From Welwitschia mirabilis (lineage: Eukaryota > Gnetophyta > Gnetopsida > Welwitschiales), in assembly GCA_051453625.1 (NCBI GenBank), contig JBOZIK010000001.1, positions 279,990,464 through 280,051,023 of the forward strand: DNA of 60,560 nucleotides, in the 5' to 3' direction. The position numbers were made by a program, and so were the translations under genes. Shown one piece after another: positions 1-10,119 of the stretch; the first letter of the stretch is position 1, and the number at the start of each line of letters is the position of its first letter. The notes under the pieces are model-generated. The model ran no database searches. It saw only the letters and a program-made list of their open reading frames with translations, and was not told the origin of the DNA.

Positions 1-525
1 GGTGTATGCCATGACAACACCACTGATGTTTACCTTTAGTAACAACCTTGGTCAAAAATCTGCAAGATTTGCCTGTGTAAGGGATTTGTGAACATCCAAC
101 TTCTTCTCTAGTGTTTCCCTGATGAAGTGGTACCTCACATCAATGTGCTTCGTTTGAGCATGATAAGCAATATTCTTCGCCAAATGAATGGCACGTTGAC
201 TATCATAATAAATTGCATATTGTTGTTGTTTCAACTCAAACCAGTCCAGTAAATGTCTTAGCTAGATCTTTTCTTTAGTTGCCTCTGTCATAGTTATATA
301 CTCTGCTTCTGTGGTTGGGAAAGCCACGTCTCTTTGCAAACGAGACATCTAACTAATGAGACCATTTCCCATGAAGGAAACATAACTAGTAGTGGACTTT
401 CTTGTATCTTCACACTAAGCATAATTAGCATCCACATAACCAACAACATCCAATCTAATATGACCAAAACTTAGGCAAAAATTATGTGTACCTTTTAAAT
501 AGCGCAAGATCCATTTCACAGGTTC
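1..525 (-). pseudogene. Copia RNase H (element 1), degenerate
   Basis: On the minus strand this carries hallmarks of Copia RNase H: a DANYA-like start near 440, a TTEAEYI motif near 300, YDSQRAIHLAKN near 180-215 and the TKHIDVRYHFIRE block near 110-150. Several stop codons break the frame, and the C-terminal LTK-like end needs a frame change near position 50. In a live element RNase H removes the RNA strand of the RNA/DNA hybrid during reverse transcription. The sequence continues beyond the left edge. Confidence 0.85.
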
Positions 526-1560
526 CTAATGCTTTGGGCCTGGGCCAGGATTGCTCATGAAACGTGAGACAACTCCCATTGCATATGAAATATCNNNNNN
601 NNNNNNNNNNNNNNNNNNNNNNNNNNNNNNNNNNNNNNNNNNNNNNNNNNNNNNNNNNNNNNNNNNNNNNNNNNNNNNNNNNNNNNNNNNNNNNNNNNNN
701 NNNNNNNNNNNNNNNNNNNNNNNNNNNNNNNNNNNNNNNNNNNNNATGGTAAAGCGCTGTAATACTTTGCCAATGTAATTAGATTGATTAAGCAACAGTT
801 CTCCATGTGATTTGTCCCTAGAAATTTTCATTCCAAGAATCTGTTTTGCAGGACCCAAGTCCTTAGTTGCAAAGTGTGTTCCCATCTCCTTTTTCAGCCT
901 CTTAATTGCATGTATGTCATTTCCAACAAGAAGCATATCATCAACATACAAGAGTAAAATAACAATCTTACTAAAAGCTTGTCCACGGAGATAAATATAG
1001 TGATCTACATCACTCCTCTTATATTTTTGTTCTTGCATGAAGCTATCAAATTTCTTATACCATTGCCTTGGTGCCTGTTTCAGGCCATACAAACTTCTAT
1101 TCAACTTATAGTTCAAGTTCTCCTTGGTTTCAAAACCTTCAGGTAATTTCATATAAATCTCTTCTTTAAGATCACCATGCAGAAAAGCAGTCTTAATACC
1201 CAATTGCTCTAATTCCAAATTCAAGATAGTAATAATGGACAACATAACACAAATAGAAGAATGCTTTATCACCGGAGAAAAAATTTCAGTAAAATCAATA
1301 CCTGGTTTTTGCCCAAAACCTTTTACAACCAATCTTGCCCTATAACGTTCTTTTCCATTTGCCTCTTTCTTTGTCTTGAAGACCCATCTGTTGGACAAGG
1401 CACGTTTCCCAGCTGGTAAGGGAACCACCTCCTATGTATCATCATGCCTTATACAACTCTTTTTTCATTGCAGCATGCCCCTTCTCTAAGTTAGGTGAAG
1501 AAATAACTTCCTGATATGTCTTAGGTTCTCTTTTATCTGTGTATAAAATATAATGCAATG
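526..1560 (-). pseudogene. Copia reverse transcriptase (element 1), degenerate, gapped
   Basis: The minus-strand reading from 1428 down to 526 is a 300-codon block with the Copia RT landmarks in order: RWVFKTKKEANG, ARLVVKGFGQ, GIDFTEIFSPV, KTAFLHGDLKEEIYM, SLYGLKQAPRQWYKKF, the catalytic LLYVDDMLLVG and KDLGPAKQILGM. The gap 595-745 removes part of the thumb side. A TAG replaces the expected Trp just upstream (about 1432), and upstream codons to about 1560 still read like the IN-RT linker (SLHYILYTD-like). RT copies the element RNA into cDNA. The intact YVDD but broken frame means a recognisable, non-functional copy. Confidence 0.9.
595..745. other. Assembly gap (151 N) in element 1 RT
   Basis: Run of N. 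Hides the RT thumb/connection of element 1. Confidence 1.
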
Positions 1561-1666
1561 ATGGAGAATATTTAACATGTGCTCTATTTGGTTGAGTAGA
1601 CCTTCTTACCCAATGTGTAGGAGTACGAGGCTCTCCTTTATCTTCACCTTCTGAAAGATCAGTTTG

Positions 1667-2961
1667 CTACAGCTCAGGTGGATTGTTTTCATCTTCATCA
1701 TCCTCGTTATCAGGAGGATTACTCCTTTTACTGTCTTCATCGTGATCTGGAATTTTAAAAGTCTTTTGCAAAGCACTAGAGTCAGGAACTCCATCCTTCT
1801 GGTTCTCTTTCATTGACTTGTAAAATATTTGTTGTTCACAAAAGAGCACATCACGTGATCTGATCACCTTCTTGTCCACTGGATCCCACAACATGTAACC
1901 AAGATCGTCTCCTTCATAACCCAGAAAAACGCACTTGCGCGCATGTCCATCCAGTTTTCCTATGTTCTGTTGATGCATATGTGCTTCACAGCCAAAACAC
2001 CTTCAAGTGAGAGAAAGATAGCTTCCTCCCACTCCACACGGACTTTGGTATCCCTTTTTGAAGTGCTGAATGCGGTGACCTGTTTATAAAATATGTAGCT
2101 GTGTTGGTTGCTTCAGCCCAAAGACGTTTTGGAACTCCAGATTGCTGTAACAATGGACACAACCTTTCTAAAATAATTCTATTATATCTTTCAGCCACTC
2201 CATTATCCTGAGGTGTATATGAAGGTGTCTTTGTTTGGACAATTCCATTATCTCTGCAAAACATCTCAAAGTCACGAGAGGTGTATTAACCTCCATTATT
2301 TGTCACCAAGCGTTTAATTTTACAACTTGATTCATTTTCTACTCTAGCTTTAAATTGTTTGAAGATAACAAAGACTCTATCTTTCGAGGGAATCAGAAAT
2401 AGCCAACTGTTTCGACTGAAGTCATCAATAAAAGTGACAAAATATGATGTTCCACCAAAAGACATCACTGTCATAGGCCTAACAACATCGGAATAAACCA
2501 AATCTAACTTTCCAGTGCTTTTATTTTCAAAAACGGATTTCTTAAAGTTTACACATTTTGTTTTTGCAACAACATAATTCTTACAGAAATCTAAAGAAAC
2601 AGAGTCAAACTTTGAAAGCAAGTTTTTAGAACTCAGAACGTTCATGCTTGTTTCACTGAGCTCTCCAAGTCTCTTATGCCAAAGAGATACGTTCTCATCG
2701 CCAGCAACAACAACACCATGCTTTACCACATCAGCATGTAAAATGTACAAGGACCCTTCTTTCTGTCTTCGTGCCAGCACCATGGCACCTTTCGTTACCT
2801 TCTTGCCACCTGCAGCAAAGAAGATTGAACAACCAGTAGCATCTAATTGACCTGCTGAAATTAAGTTTTTAGCAAGTTGAGGCACATGTCTAACATCCTG
2901 AAAAAACAATTTTCTGCTGTCACTTCCTTGCAGCATTACAGACCCAATTCCTTTGATCTCA
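1667..2961 (-). pseudogene. Copia GAG-pre-integrase and integrase (element 1), degenerate
   Basis: Minus strand, from 2936 down: a protease-end/GAG-pre-integrase stretch (DVRHVPQLAKNLISAGQL, then SLWHKRLGELSE), integrase core with FVTFIDDFSRNSWLF and a TNNGG block, then after a TAA near 2285 the second half (DNGIVQTKTPSYTPQDNGVAERYNR). Below 1985, after a frameshift, the C-terminal part reads GKLDGHARKCVFLGYEGDD and RSRDVLFCE. All core blocks are present, so this is the most complete integrase in the window. It would insert element cDNA into the genome, but stop and frameshift inactivate it. Confidence 0.9.
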
Positions 2962-3202
2962 NNNNNNNNNNNNNNNNNNNNNNNNNNNNNNNNNNNNNNN
3001 NNNNNNNNNNNNNNNNNNNNNNNNNNNNNNNNNNNNNNNNNNNNNNNNNNNNNNNNNNNNNNNNNNNNNNNNNNNNNNNNNNNNNNNNNNNNNNNNNNNN
3101 NNNNNNNNNNNNNNNNNNNNNNNNNNNNNNNNNNNNNNNNNNNNNNNNNNNNNNNNNNNNNNNNNNNNNNNNNNNNNNNNNNNNNNNNNNNNNNNNNNNN
3201 NN
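2962..3202. other. Assembly gap (241 N) over element 1 protease
   Basis: Run of N between the gag knuckle and GAG-pre-integrase. Confidence 1.
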
Positions 3203-3960
3203 TATACTCGTCTTTCAGGCTGTAGCAGTCCTTCCATAAATGACCTTTCTTTTTGCAGTGCCAACATTCAATGCTTCTGTTGACGGATTTTCCTTTGCTC
3301 TTGCTTTGCTAACGTCCTTTATGAACAGTGAAGGCTTCTCCAATAGACTCCGCAACCTTAGTCTTGTATGCATCTAGAAGTTTTGAAATTACAGTATTCA
3401 GACGCAGCATAGTATCTAAGGCAGTCATCAAGGTAGTGCAAATAGTCTTCCAAGAATTAGACAAGGAACTGAGAATCGCGATTACCCTCAAGTTTTATTC
3501 AAATGTCACCTTAAGGTCGTCCAACTATGCGTAACAGGCTGTTCATTTGTTCCAGGTTGCTTGCGACGACACACGTTTTTTCATCTTCATCTTGAAGACC
3601 TTGTTATCAGTATAAAATTGATTCATGCTAGTAGGCTGATCATACCTCTACATCAAAATCTACCACAGTTTGACTGTTGTAGAATCTTGCTATAAAATTG
3701 AAGAATCCCGTTGTCAAGGCATGGCCGTATCAACGAAAGCGCCTTTCTGTCAAGTTTCTTCCACTCCTTGTTAGGGTACTTCTTTAGCCATTTTGTGTCA
3801 GAAAGTCCAGATGCTGTTTCGCATCTGTTTCCGTCTTTATGACGACATCACATTCTTTCTGGCAAAGGATGTCTTCCATCAGAATCTTTCATATGCCCTA
3901 GTTCTTAGCTTCGATTAGTCGGTTGCTAGTTTGTAAACACTCCATCGTCATTTAAATGTG
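3203..3960 (-). pseudogene. Copia gag with CCHC zinc knuckle (element 1), degenerate
   Basis: Minus-strand reading just right of the gap gives an intact CCHC knuckle, CWHCKKKGHLWKDC, at about 3220-3270, preceded by a Lys/Ser-rich linker. A gag-like helical region reaches up to about 3500 (LSNSWKTICTTLMTALDT, then VISKLLDAYKTKVAESIGE). Further up to about 3960 the reading has many stops but sits where gag must begin, after the primer binding site at 4030-4041. Gag would form the cytoplasmic virus-like particle. The missing protease lies in the gap 2962-3202. Confidence 0.75.
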
Positions 3961-4029
3961 CGGTTGTATGGACGGCTGGCAAACGCGTTGTACGGACACT
4001 CAAAAATACACAACAACTCCAAACCTAGT

Positions 4030-4041
4030 GCTTTGATACCA
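4030..4041 (-). other. Primer binding site of element 1
   Basis: The minus strand reads TGGTATCAAAGC two bases inside the LTR end. This is one mismatch from the TGGTATCAGAGC site complementary to plant initiator tRNA-Met, the usual Copia primer. Confidence 0.85.
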
Positions 4042-4043
4042 AG

Positions 4044-4496
4044 TGTTACAAAAATACACAATAGCAAAGCGAATAAACAATGCAACAAAAGAACACGGAG
4101 ACACAAAGATTTACGTGGCAAACCCCAATGAGGGGAAAAACTAGGGGTAAGTAGTGCAGAGCTCTATTATCTTCTTAAAGAGTACAAGCCAAGAACAAGC
4201 TTCAAGCCAATAACAGGCTTTAGTCAAGAATGCCTTATAGAACTCTATCAATTCTCTGTCTTACAAATAACTCTCACACCACCATTAAATAGGCCAAGGG
4301 GTACAACCAATTAGGATTACAAATCAAAACCCTAAAGAGGGTATTATCCCTCTCTTGACACGTGTTCCATCTGTACCTAACGCCCCCAAGGGTGGTCTAA
4401 AATAGAAACCTTTTACAATAGTAAAGTGGGACCAATGTGAAAAACATAACATTAAGGACATTACAAAATAAATAAATTTGGCATTACATATTAACA
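4044..4496 (-). repeat. 5' LTR of element 1 (453 bp)
   Basis: On the minus strand it starts TGTTAATATG and ends TTGTAACA, the canonical TG...CA ends. It is followed after two bases by a primer binding site, and flanked at its outer end by TATTT (4497-4501), the probable 5-bp target duplication. The partner LTR is outside the window, so the boundaries rest on termini, primer site and the disrupted element 2 LTR. Confidence 0.85.
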
Positions 4497-4625
4497 TATT
4501 TTCCTTAAAATATTAAGAGAGCTTTGCATTGCTTCCGTGGTTTTTCCCCACATAGGGGTTTCCCACGTAAATTCTTGTTGTTGTTTGCTTTTTGTTTTTG
4601 TTGTTTTTCGCTGCTATCCTTAACA
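4497..4625 (+). repeat. Truncated 5' LTR of element 2 (129 bp kept)
   Basis: Its sequence matches the last part of the 3' LTR (9990-10119) closely: ATATTAAGAGAGCT, CTTCCGTGGTTTTTCCCCAC and TTTTTCGCTGCTAT recur in order, ending CTTAACA in both. The left part was separated by insertion of element 1. Confidence 0.88.
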
Positions 4626-4627
4626 AC

Positions 4628-4639
4628 TAGTATCAAAGC
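4628..4639 (+). other. Primer binding site of element 2
   Basis: TAGTATCAAAGC lies two bases after the LTR end. It differs at two positions from the initiator tRNA-Met complementary site TGGTATCAGAGC. Confidence 0.75.
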
Positions 4640-4859
4640 TTGGTTAAAGTTTACCTCTGGGTATTGCAACGAAGGTTGGGAAGTTGCAAGAATTGTTGGA
4701 GCTTCTACGAGTGCAACTTGTGAACGGAGGGAGCGAACAAAGCAAGTGAGGGGCGAAACTTTTGGGATCCGTTCGTAGGGTTTCGCGGCATTATTTTTGC
4801 GTCCGTATTGGTTGGATACATTTCTTTGAGACAAGGCGTAACGGAGAGGTTGCAAATGA

Positions 4860-6163
4860 TGGATATGCTCGTTGGCTGAAACTGGAACATTGGGAGTGTT
4901 CTAATGAAAGCCGCTTTGGTGTAGAAGGAGTGCCTTGAAGCTCTAGAGTTTGCAAAACTGGCATCCATGAAGGACGAAGAATGGGAAAAGGTGAAAAGAG
5001 AGGCTTTGTCTTATGTGCATCCAAGTTCGAGTAACAGGATCCTACAATCGATCAAACAGGATATGGATCCTCGTGATCTCTGGCAAACCCTTAAGAACAT
5101 GTTTGATAAAGCATCTGGTTTGAACACATTTAACATTTATCAGACGGTAATCAAGGTGAGGAAGTGGCTAGAAGTTTCATTACAAGATCATCTGGATGAG
5201 ATGATAGGTAATCTGGTAAAGCTGGAGGAATATAAAATTAAAATTCCAGATTTAGTTAAGTCGTATGCTTTATTGGATTCTCTTCCTGAAGCTTGGTCTG
5301 TAGTAATGACATCTATCACTACATCTATGAATATTACCACAATGACATTTGATCAGGTTGTGTCTATGCTTCAAGATTCTGAGGGTAGATTCAATGAAAC
5401 GCAATCTTCAGAAGGTGCATTTGTAGATGAAAACAAAGGCAGGAACAAAAGACATGACTACAACAGGGGGACAAGCAAAAGTAGAGGAGTTTCCCATGGC
5501 AGAAACATCGAATGCTAGTTCTGTAAGAAAAAGGGGCATATGAAGAAAGACTACTACGCTTGGAAGGCAAAGCAGAAAGAGAGGCACGAACAGGGCCATT
5601 CGGTAAAGTCTTCCTCACAGGTTAATCAGGCGGATGAGGAAGTTAGTTTTCTGGTGTCAAAACCATACGGCCTTTTGGCAAAGAGATCTAGTCAAAACGT
5701 TTGGCTAGTTGATTCAGGTGCTTCTTTTCATATCTATCCAGATCGTTCTATTTTCGCTACTTACAGTCCTATTTCTTCTGGAGTTATTTACGTTGCCAAT
5801 GGAGAACCTCTATAGGTTGTTGGATTAGGCAACGTTGTTTTGCAATAGCCAAGATTGCCCAAGGTTACCATCAATAATGTTCATCATGTTCCGAAGGTGA
5901 CAAAAAAGCTGATTTCTATTACACAGCTTGATGATCTAGGCTTAGCCTTCTCTAGCAGAGGAGGACATTGGAAAAGTAGTAAGGGAATTTTAATAGTGTT
6001 GCAATGGAGAAAGATGACAACATGTTTACCTTGGAAGCAGACACTTATGCAATGATTGCTGCCACTGTAGATGAGCAAAATGTTGGAGCTGTAACAGCTT
6101 CAGAGGATGTAGATGTTTGGCACAAACATTTATGACACATAGGCAACTCCAGTCTTAAGGTGC
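4860..6163 (+). pseudogene. Element 2, copy 1: gag, protease and GAG-pre-integrase start
   Basis: An ATG at 4967 opens a 183-codon gag reading with the Copia gag signature (DLWQTLKNMF, LLDSLPEAWSVVMTSI). It stops at a TAG inside the CCHC knuckle (C-stop-FCKKKGHMKKDY, about 5512-5560), where the last Cys has also become Tyr. Reading resumes through WKAKQKERHEQ to an aspartic protease block (WLVDSGASFHIYPD, about 5700-5745), then VTINNVHHVPKVTKKLISI and a WHK-like GAG-pre-integrase start at 6118, where gap 6164-6263 interrupts. Earlier in-frame sequence may precede 4967. The upstream start is unclear because of a stop near 4880. Confidence 0.85.
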
Positions 6164-6263
6164 NNNNNNNNNNNNNNNNNNNNNNNNNNNNNNNNNNNNN
6201 NNNNNNNNNNNNNNNNNNNNNNNNNNNNNNNNNNNNNNNNNNNNNNNNNNNNNNNNNNNNNNN
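6164..6263. other. Assembly gap (100 N) between element 2 copies
   Basis: 100 N is probably a placeholder for unknown length. It separates the two gag-protease copies. Confidence 1.
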
Positions 6264-7345
6264 TATTGTGCCGTATTAGACTCTCTTCCCGATGCTTGGC
6301 CTACAGTAGTGACATCGATCACTACATCTATGAATATTACCATGATAACACTACATCTATGAATATTACCATGATAACATTTGAGAAAGTTGTGTCTACG
6401 CTTCAGGATTTTGAAGGTAGACTCAAGGAAATACAATCTTCGGAAGGTGTGTTTGTAGCTGAAAATAGAGGCAGGAATAAGAAACGTGATCAAAGCAGGG
6501 GGGAAGCAAAAGCAGAGGAGTTTCTCATGGTAGATTCGTCGAATGCTAGTTCTATAAGCAAAAGGGACATGCGAAAAAAGACTGTTACGCTTGGAAGGCA
6601 AAGCAGAAAGAGAGGCATGAACAAGACCATTTGGGNNNNNNNNNNNNNNNNNNNNNNNNNNNNNNNNNNNNNNNNNNNNNNNNNNNNNNNNNNNNNNNNN
6701 NNNNNNNNNNNNNNNNNNNNNNNNNNNNNNNNNNNAAAAGGGACATGCGAAAAAAGACTGTTACGCTTGGAAGGCAAAGCAGAAAGAGAGGCATGAACAA
6801 GACCATTTGGGAGAGTCTTCTTTACAGGTCAATCAGGCAGATGACAGAGTTAGTTTTCTAGTGTCAGATTCACGCGGTCTTCTGGCAAAGAGGTCTAGTT
6901 AAGACGTTTGGCTAGTTGATTTGGGTGCTTCCTTTCATATTTGTCTAGATCGTTCTGCTTTTTCTAGTTACAGTCCTATTTCTTTTGGAGTTGTTTACGC
7001 TACCAATGGAGAACCTCTAGAGGTTGTTGCAATAGGCAGTGTTGTTTTGCAACAACCAGGATTGCCCAAGGTTACCATTAATAATGTTCATCATGTTCGA
7101 AGTTGACGAAGAAGCTAATTTCTATTACACAGCTTGATGATCTAGGAGTGGGCTTCTCTAGCAGAGGAGGACATTGGAAAATTACCAAGGGAATTTTAAT
7201 AGTGTTGAGAGGGAAGAAAGATGGCAGCATGTGTACGTTGGAAGCAGACACATATGCAATGGTTATTGTTACTGCAGAAGAGCAAAATGTCGGAGTTGTA
7301 ACAGCCTTAAAGGATGCAAATGTCTAGACAAAGGTTTGGGACACA
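6264..7345 (+). pseudogene. Element 2, copy 2: repeated gag-protease-GAG-pre-integrase
   Basis: After the gap the gag C-terminus repeats (LDSLPDAWPTVVTSI-like, about 6275-6320), then the knuckle region, now NASSISKRDM with the cysteines lost. A second protease follows (WLVDLGASFHICLD, about 6910-6955, with Asp-Leu-Gly replacing the catalytic Asp-Ser/Thr-Gly), then VTINNVHHVRS with a frameshift near 7105 and KKLISITQLDDLGVGFSS. It is clearly similar but not identical to 5260-6160. An exact 29-bp tandem duplication at 6321-6378 adds a frameshift. Gap 6636-6735 is bordered by the same 76 bp on both sides. Confidence 0.85.
6636..6735. other. Assembly gap (100 N), 76-bp identical flanks
   Basis: 6560-6635 and 6736-6811 are identical. 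Confidence 1.
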
Positions 7346-7860
7346 TAGACAACTCCAATCTTAAGGTGTTTCAATCTCTTTTCTTAATCCTATTGGTTTC
7401 ATATGCCTCTATTGATTTTTGTAAAGACTATATTGTTGAGAGATGCAACAAACTTTGTTAGAACGTGCTAGATCCATGGTTGCAGCTGCATGTCTGTCCA
7501 AGGTTTTCTAGACAGAGGCGGTGGTACCAACTGCATATCTGGTGAACAAGTCTCCTCATTCCCTTCTCAATAATGATGTTCTAGAGATTCTTTGAATTGC
7601 TAAAAATGTTTTTTTACAAGCATCTAAGAGTTTTCGTGTGTGAGGCCTACATGCTCATTCAAAAGAACAGGATAAAATTGCAAGATAGAACCAAATGATG
7701 TTTATTTGTTGGATATGGTAAAGATGCTTTTGGTTATAAACTGTGGGATCTTGAGGCAAAACAAGTTGTTAGGTCTCGTAATGTTAAAGTCAGAGAACAG
7801 GTAATGTTCCATGGCCATCAGGATGGGAATCAGGAGACCTCTGATTCTGGCATTCCATAA
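7346..7860 (+). pseudogene. Element 2 integrase remnant, catalytic core deleted
   Basis: The zinc-binding end (SIDFCKDYIVERC, about 7405-7450) runs almost directly into TLLERARSMVAAACLSKVF (about 7447-7510) and YLVNKSPHSLLNND. The catalytic D,D(35)E core that should lie between them is absent. In element 1 the same landmarks are about 430 bp apart. Past 7560 the C-terminal domain is full of stops but keeps GYGKDAFGYKLWD-like wording near 7700-7750. Confidence 0.75.
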
Positions 7861-9668
7861 GAGTCTATTAGTTTTTCAAAAGACGTTAAGACAAAGGCTG
7901 AGGAGATTCTTGAAGAAGTATATGAAGAAAATGTTTCAGAAGCTGAAAATCAGCAAGCTGTAAATGATGAGACTCCCTTGGGTGAAGGGGAAGAGCAATT
8001 GGAAGAGGATGAATCAACTCTTCCTGCACCACGTTGGGTGAGGCTTTCAACTAGAGCTACATGTCCACTAGACAGGTATTTCCCATCGTCACATTACGTT
8101 TTTTATACTGATTGTGGAGAACCTGAAATAGTAGAAGAGGCTTTATTTTGTGCTTCTGCTACCAAGTGGAAGGCAACTATGGAGGAGGAATGGAAATCTT
8201 TGCAGGACAATAAAGCTTGGAAGTTGGTCACTTAGCCCAAGGGGTGCAAAGCTCTTCATAGCAGGTGGATCTTTAGAATTAAATGAGGTTGATGGGAAGA
8301 AGCACTACAAGACCAAGTTGGTGGTGAAAGGTTATGCCAAAGCCAGTTATTGATTTTACAGAAATTGTTTCTCTTGTTGTAAAGCATTCATCAATTAGGA
8401 TAGTTCTTTATTTGGTTGCTTGCTTGGATTTAGAGCTAGAACAATTGGATGTNNNNNNNNNNNNNNNNNNNNNNNNNNNNNNNNNNNNNNNNNNNNNNNN
8501 NNNNNNNNNNNNNNNNNNNNNNNNNNNNNNNNNNNNNNNNNNNNNNNNNNNNNNNNNNNNNNNNNNNNNNNNNNNNNNNNNNNNNNNNNNNNNNNNNNNN
8601 NNNNNNNNNNNNNNNNNNNNNNNNNNNNNNNNNNNNNNNNNNNNNNNNNNNNNNNNNNNNNNNNNNNNNNNNNNNNNNNNNNNNNNNNNNNNNNNNNNNN
8701 NNNNNNNNNNNNNNNNNNNNNNNNNNNNNNNNNNNNNNNNNNNNNNNNNNNNNNNNNNNNNNNNNNNNNNNNNNNNNNNNNNNNNNNNNNNNNNNNNNNN
8801 NNNNNNNNNNNNNNNNNNNNNNNNNNNNNNNNNNNNNNNNNNNNNNNNNNNNNNNNNNNNNNNNNNNNNNNNNNNNNNNNNNNNNNNNNNNNNNNNNNNN
8901 NNNNNNNNNNNNNNNNNNNNNNNNNNNNNNNNNNNNNNNNNNNNNNNNNNNNNNNNNNNNNNNNNNNNNNNNNNNNNNNNNNNNNNNNNNNNNNNNNNNN
9001 NNNNNNNNNNNNNNNNNNNNNNNNNNNNNNNNNNNNNNNNNNNNNNNNNNNNNNNNNNNNNNNNNNNNNNNNNNNNNNNNNNNNNNNNNNNNNNNNNNNN
9101 NNNNNNNNNNNNNNNNNNNNNNNNNNNNNNNNNNNNNNNNNNNNNNNNNNNNNNNNNNNNNNNNNNNNNNNNNNNNNNNNNNNNNNNNNNNNNNNNNNNN
9201 NNNNNNNNNNNNNNNTGGATGAAAATTTTGCAGTAGACTCAGAGAGTAGATGGTCTTCTACTGGTGATGCATTCATGTTTGCAGGGGCTGATATTAGTTG
9301 GTTGTCTTGGTTGCAACCATTAGTGACTTTGTCCACCATTGAAGGCGGAATATGTGTTGCTTACATAAGCTTGCAAGGAGATGATCTGGTTGCGTAGGTT
9401 TCTTGTTTCCTTTGGTTTAAAAGAAGGCGAATATTTTGTGTTTTGTGACAGTCAAAGTGCAGTACATTTTGCTAAGAATTTAGCTTTTCATGCTGGGACA
9501 AAACACATTGATATTAGATTTCATTTTGTAAGAGAAATTGTTGAAAGTGGGTTGGTTGACATTCAAAAGATTCATACGAAGTTTAATGTTATTGATTCTC
9601 TTACAGAGGTGGTGGCAATGCAGAAGCATAACTCCTGTAAGGGAAAACTTGGAATAGCCATAACTTAA
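7861..9668 (+). pseudogene. Element 2 reverse transcriptase and RNase H, mostly in a gap
   Basis: The linker and RT N-terminus are readable: HYVFYTDCGEPE (about 8093-8128), KWKATMEEEWKSLQDNKAWKLVT (8164-8231), then with frame changes KLVVKGYA and IDFTEIVSLVVKHSSIR (about 8348-8398). Gap 8453-9215 removes the palm with its YVDD. RNase H resumes at 9216 (LSTIEGGICVAY, then in another frame MIWLRRFLVSFG, FCDSQSAVHFAKN and TKHIDIRFHFVREI up to about 9545). Stops and frame changes show decay. Confidence 0.8.
8453..9215. other. Assembly gap (763 N) over element 2 RT
   Basis: Run of N. Hides most of RT including YVDD. Confidence 1.
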
Positions 9669-9742
9669 GGAATGGACAACAAAGGGACACTTTGAAGCAA
9701 TGCATCTCTTTTGATTCTTAGAGGCTGGTTAGATTTGTCTTT

Positions 9743-10119
9743 AAGGGGAAGGATTGTTGGAGTGGAAGTCAAATCCTCTTTTGAATCTTTTATTTTACCC
9801 TTGTTGTAGCATTTTGTTTGTAAAGTGTATTTCTCTTTTATATTATAGAGTAAGAGAGGGTTATTTAGAAAGTCTATGTAAAATTAGGGTTTTTAACTTA
9901 AAGTGAGCCTATTTAAGGGGAAGGGTTTTGAAGGAGGAGTACGACATTCAGAACACTTCGACTATCTAGGACGACTTGTGTCCCTGGACTATTTTTCTTG
10001 GAATATTAAGAGAGCTCTACCTTGCTTCCGTGGTTTTTCCCCACATCGAGGTTTTCCATGTAAATTCCTGTGTGTTGTTTGCTTCATGTTTCTGTTGTTT
10101 TTCGCTGCTATTCTTAACA
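9743..10119 (+). repeat. Polypurine tract and 3' LTR of element 2
   Basis: The purine run AAGGGGAAGGA (9743-9753) primes plus-strand synthesis in LTR elements and lies one base before the LTR. The LTR itself is 9755-10119 (365 bp), starting TGTTGGAGTG and ending TTCTTAACA. Its right part matches 4497-4625. Inside are AT-rich stretches near 9838-9847 that could hold TATA or poly(A) signals, which I cannot assign. Confidence 0.88.

Larger units (their letters stand above)
1..4496 (-). mobile_element. Element 1: Ty1/Copia retrotransposon, minus strand, cut by the left window edge
   Basis: Read on the minus strand the order is 5' LTR (4044-4496), primer binding site, gag with a CCHC knuckle, a protease region mostly lost in a gap, GAG-pre-integrase, integrase, reverse transcriptase and RNase H running off position 1. 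Integrase before RT is the Copia order. Stops and a frameshift interrupt the polyprotein (TAG for an expected Trp just upstream of the RT fragment, TAA near 2285, frameshift near 1985), so it cannot make a full polyprotein. The five bases right of the LTR (4497-4501, TATTT) match the sequence expected at that point of element 2's LTR, so element 1 inserted into element 2. The other LTR lies outside the window. Confidence 0.92.
4497..10119 (+). mobile_element. Element 2: Ty1/Copia retrotransposon with internal duplication
   Basis: Plus-strand Copia with a truncated 5' LTR (4497-4625), primer site, gag, protease and GAG-pre-integrase, a second copy of gag-protease-GAG-pre-integrase after a gap, an integrase remnant lacking its core, RT (largely in a gap), RNase H, polypurine tract and full 3' LTR (9755-10119). 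The missing start of the 5' LTR should lie left of the window, on the far side of inserted element 1. The 3' flank begins GTCAG (10120-10124), the expected 5-bp duplication, but its partner is not visible. Stops throughout show it is dead. It sits in the intron just upstream of the first visible host exon. Confidence 0.9.

Noticed and set aside
8334-9397. Long open readings across the 763-N gap on both strands
   Set aside because: They are open only because N cannot encode stops. The same holds for readings over the gaps at 17.5, 27.8 and 49.3 kb.
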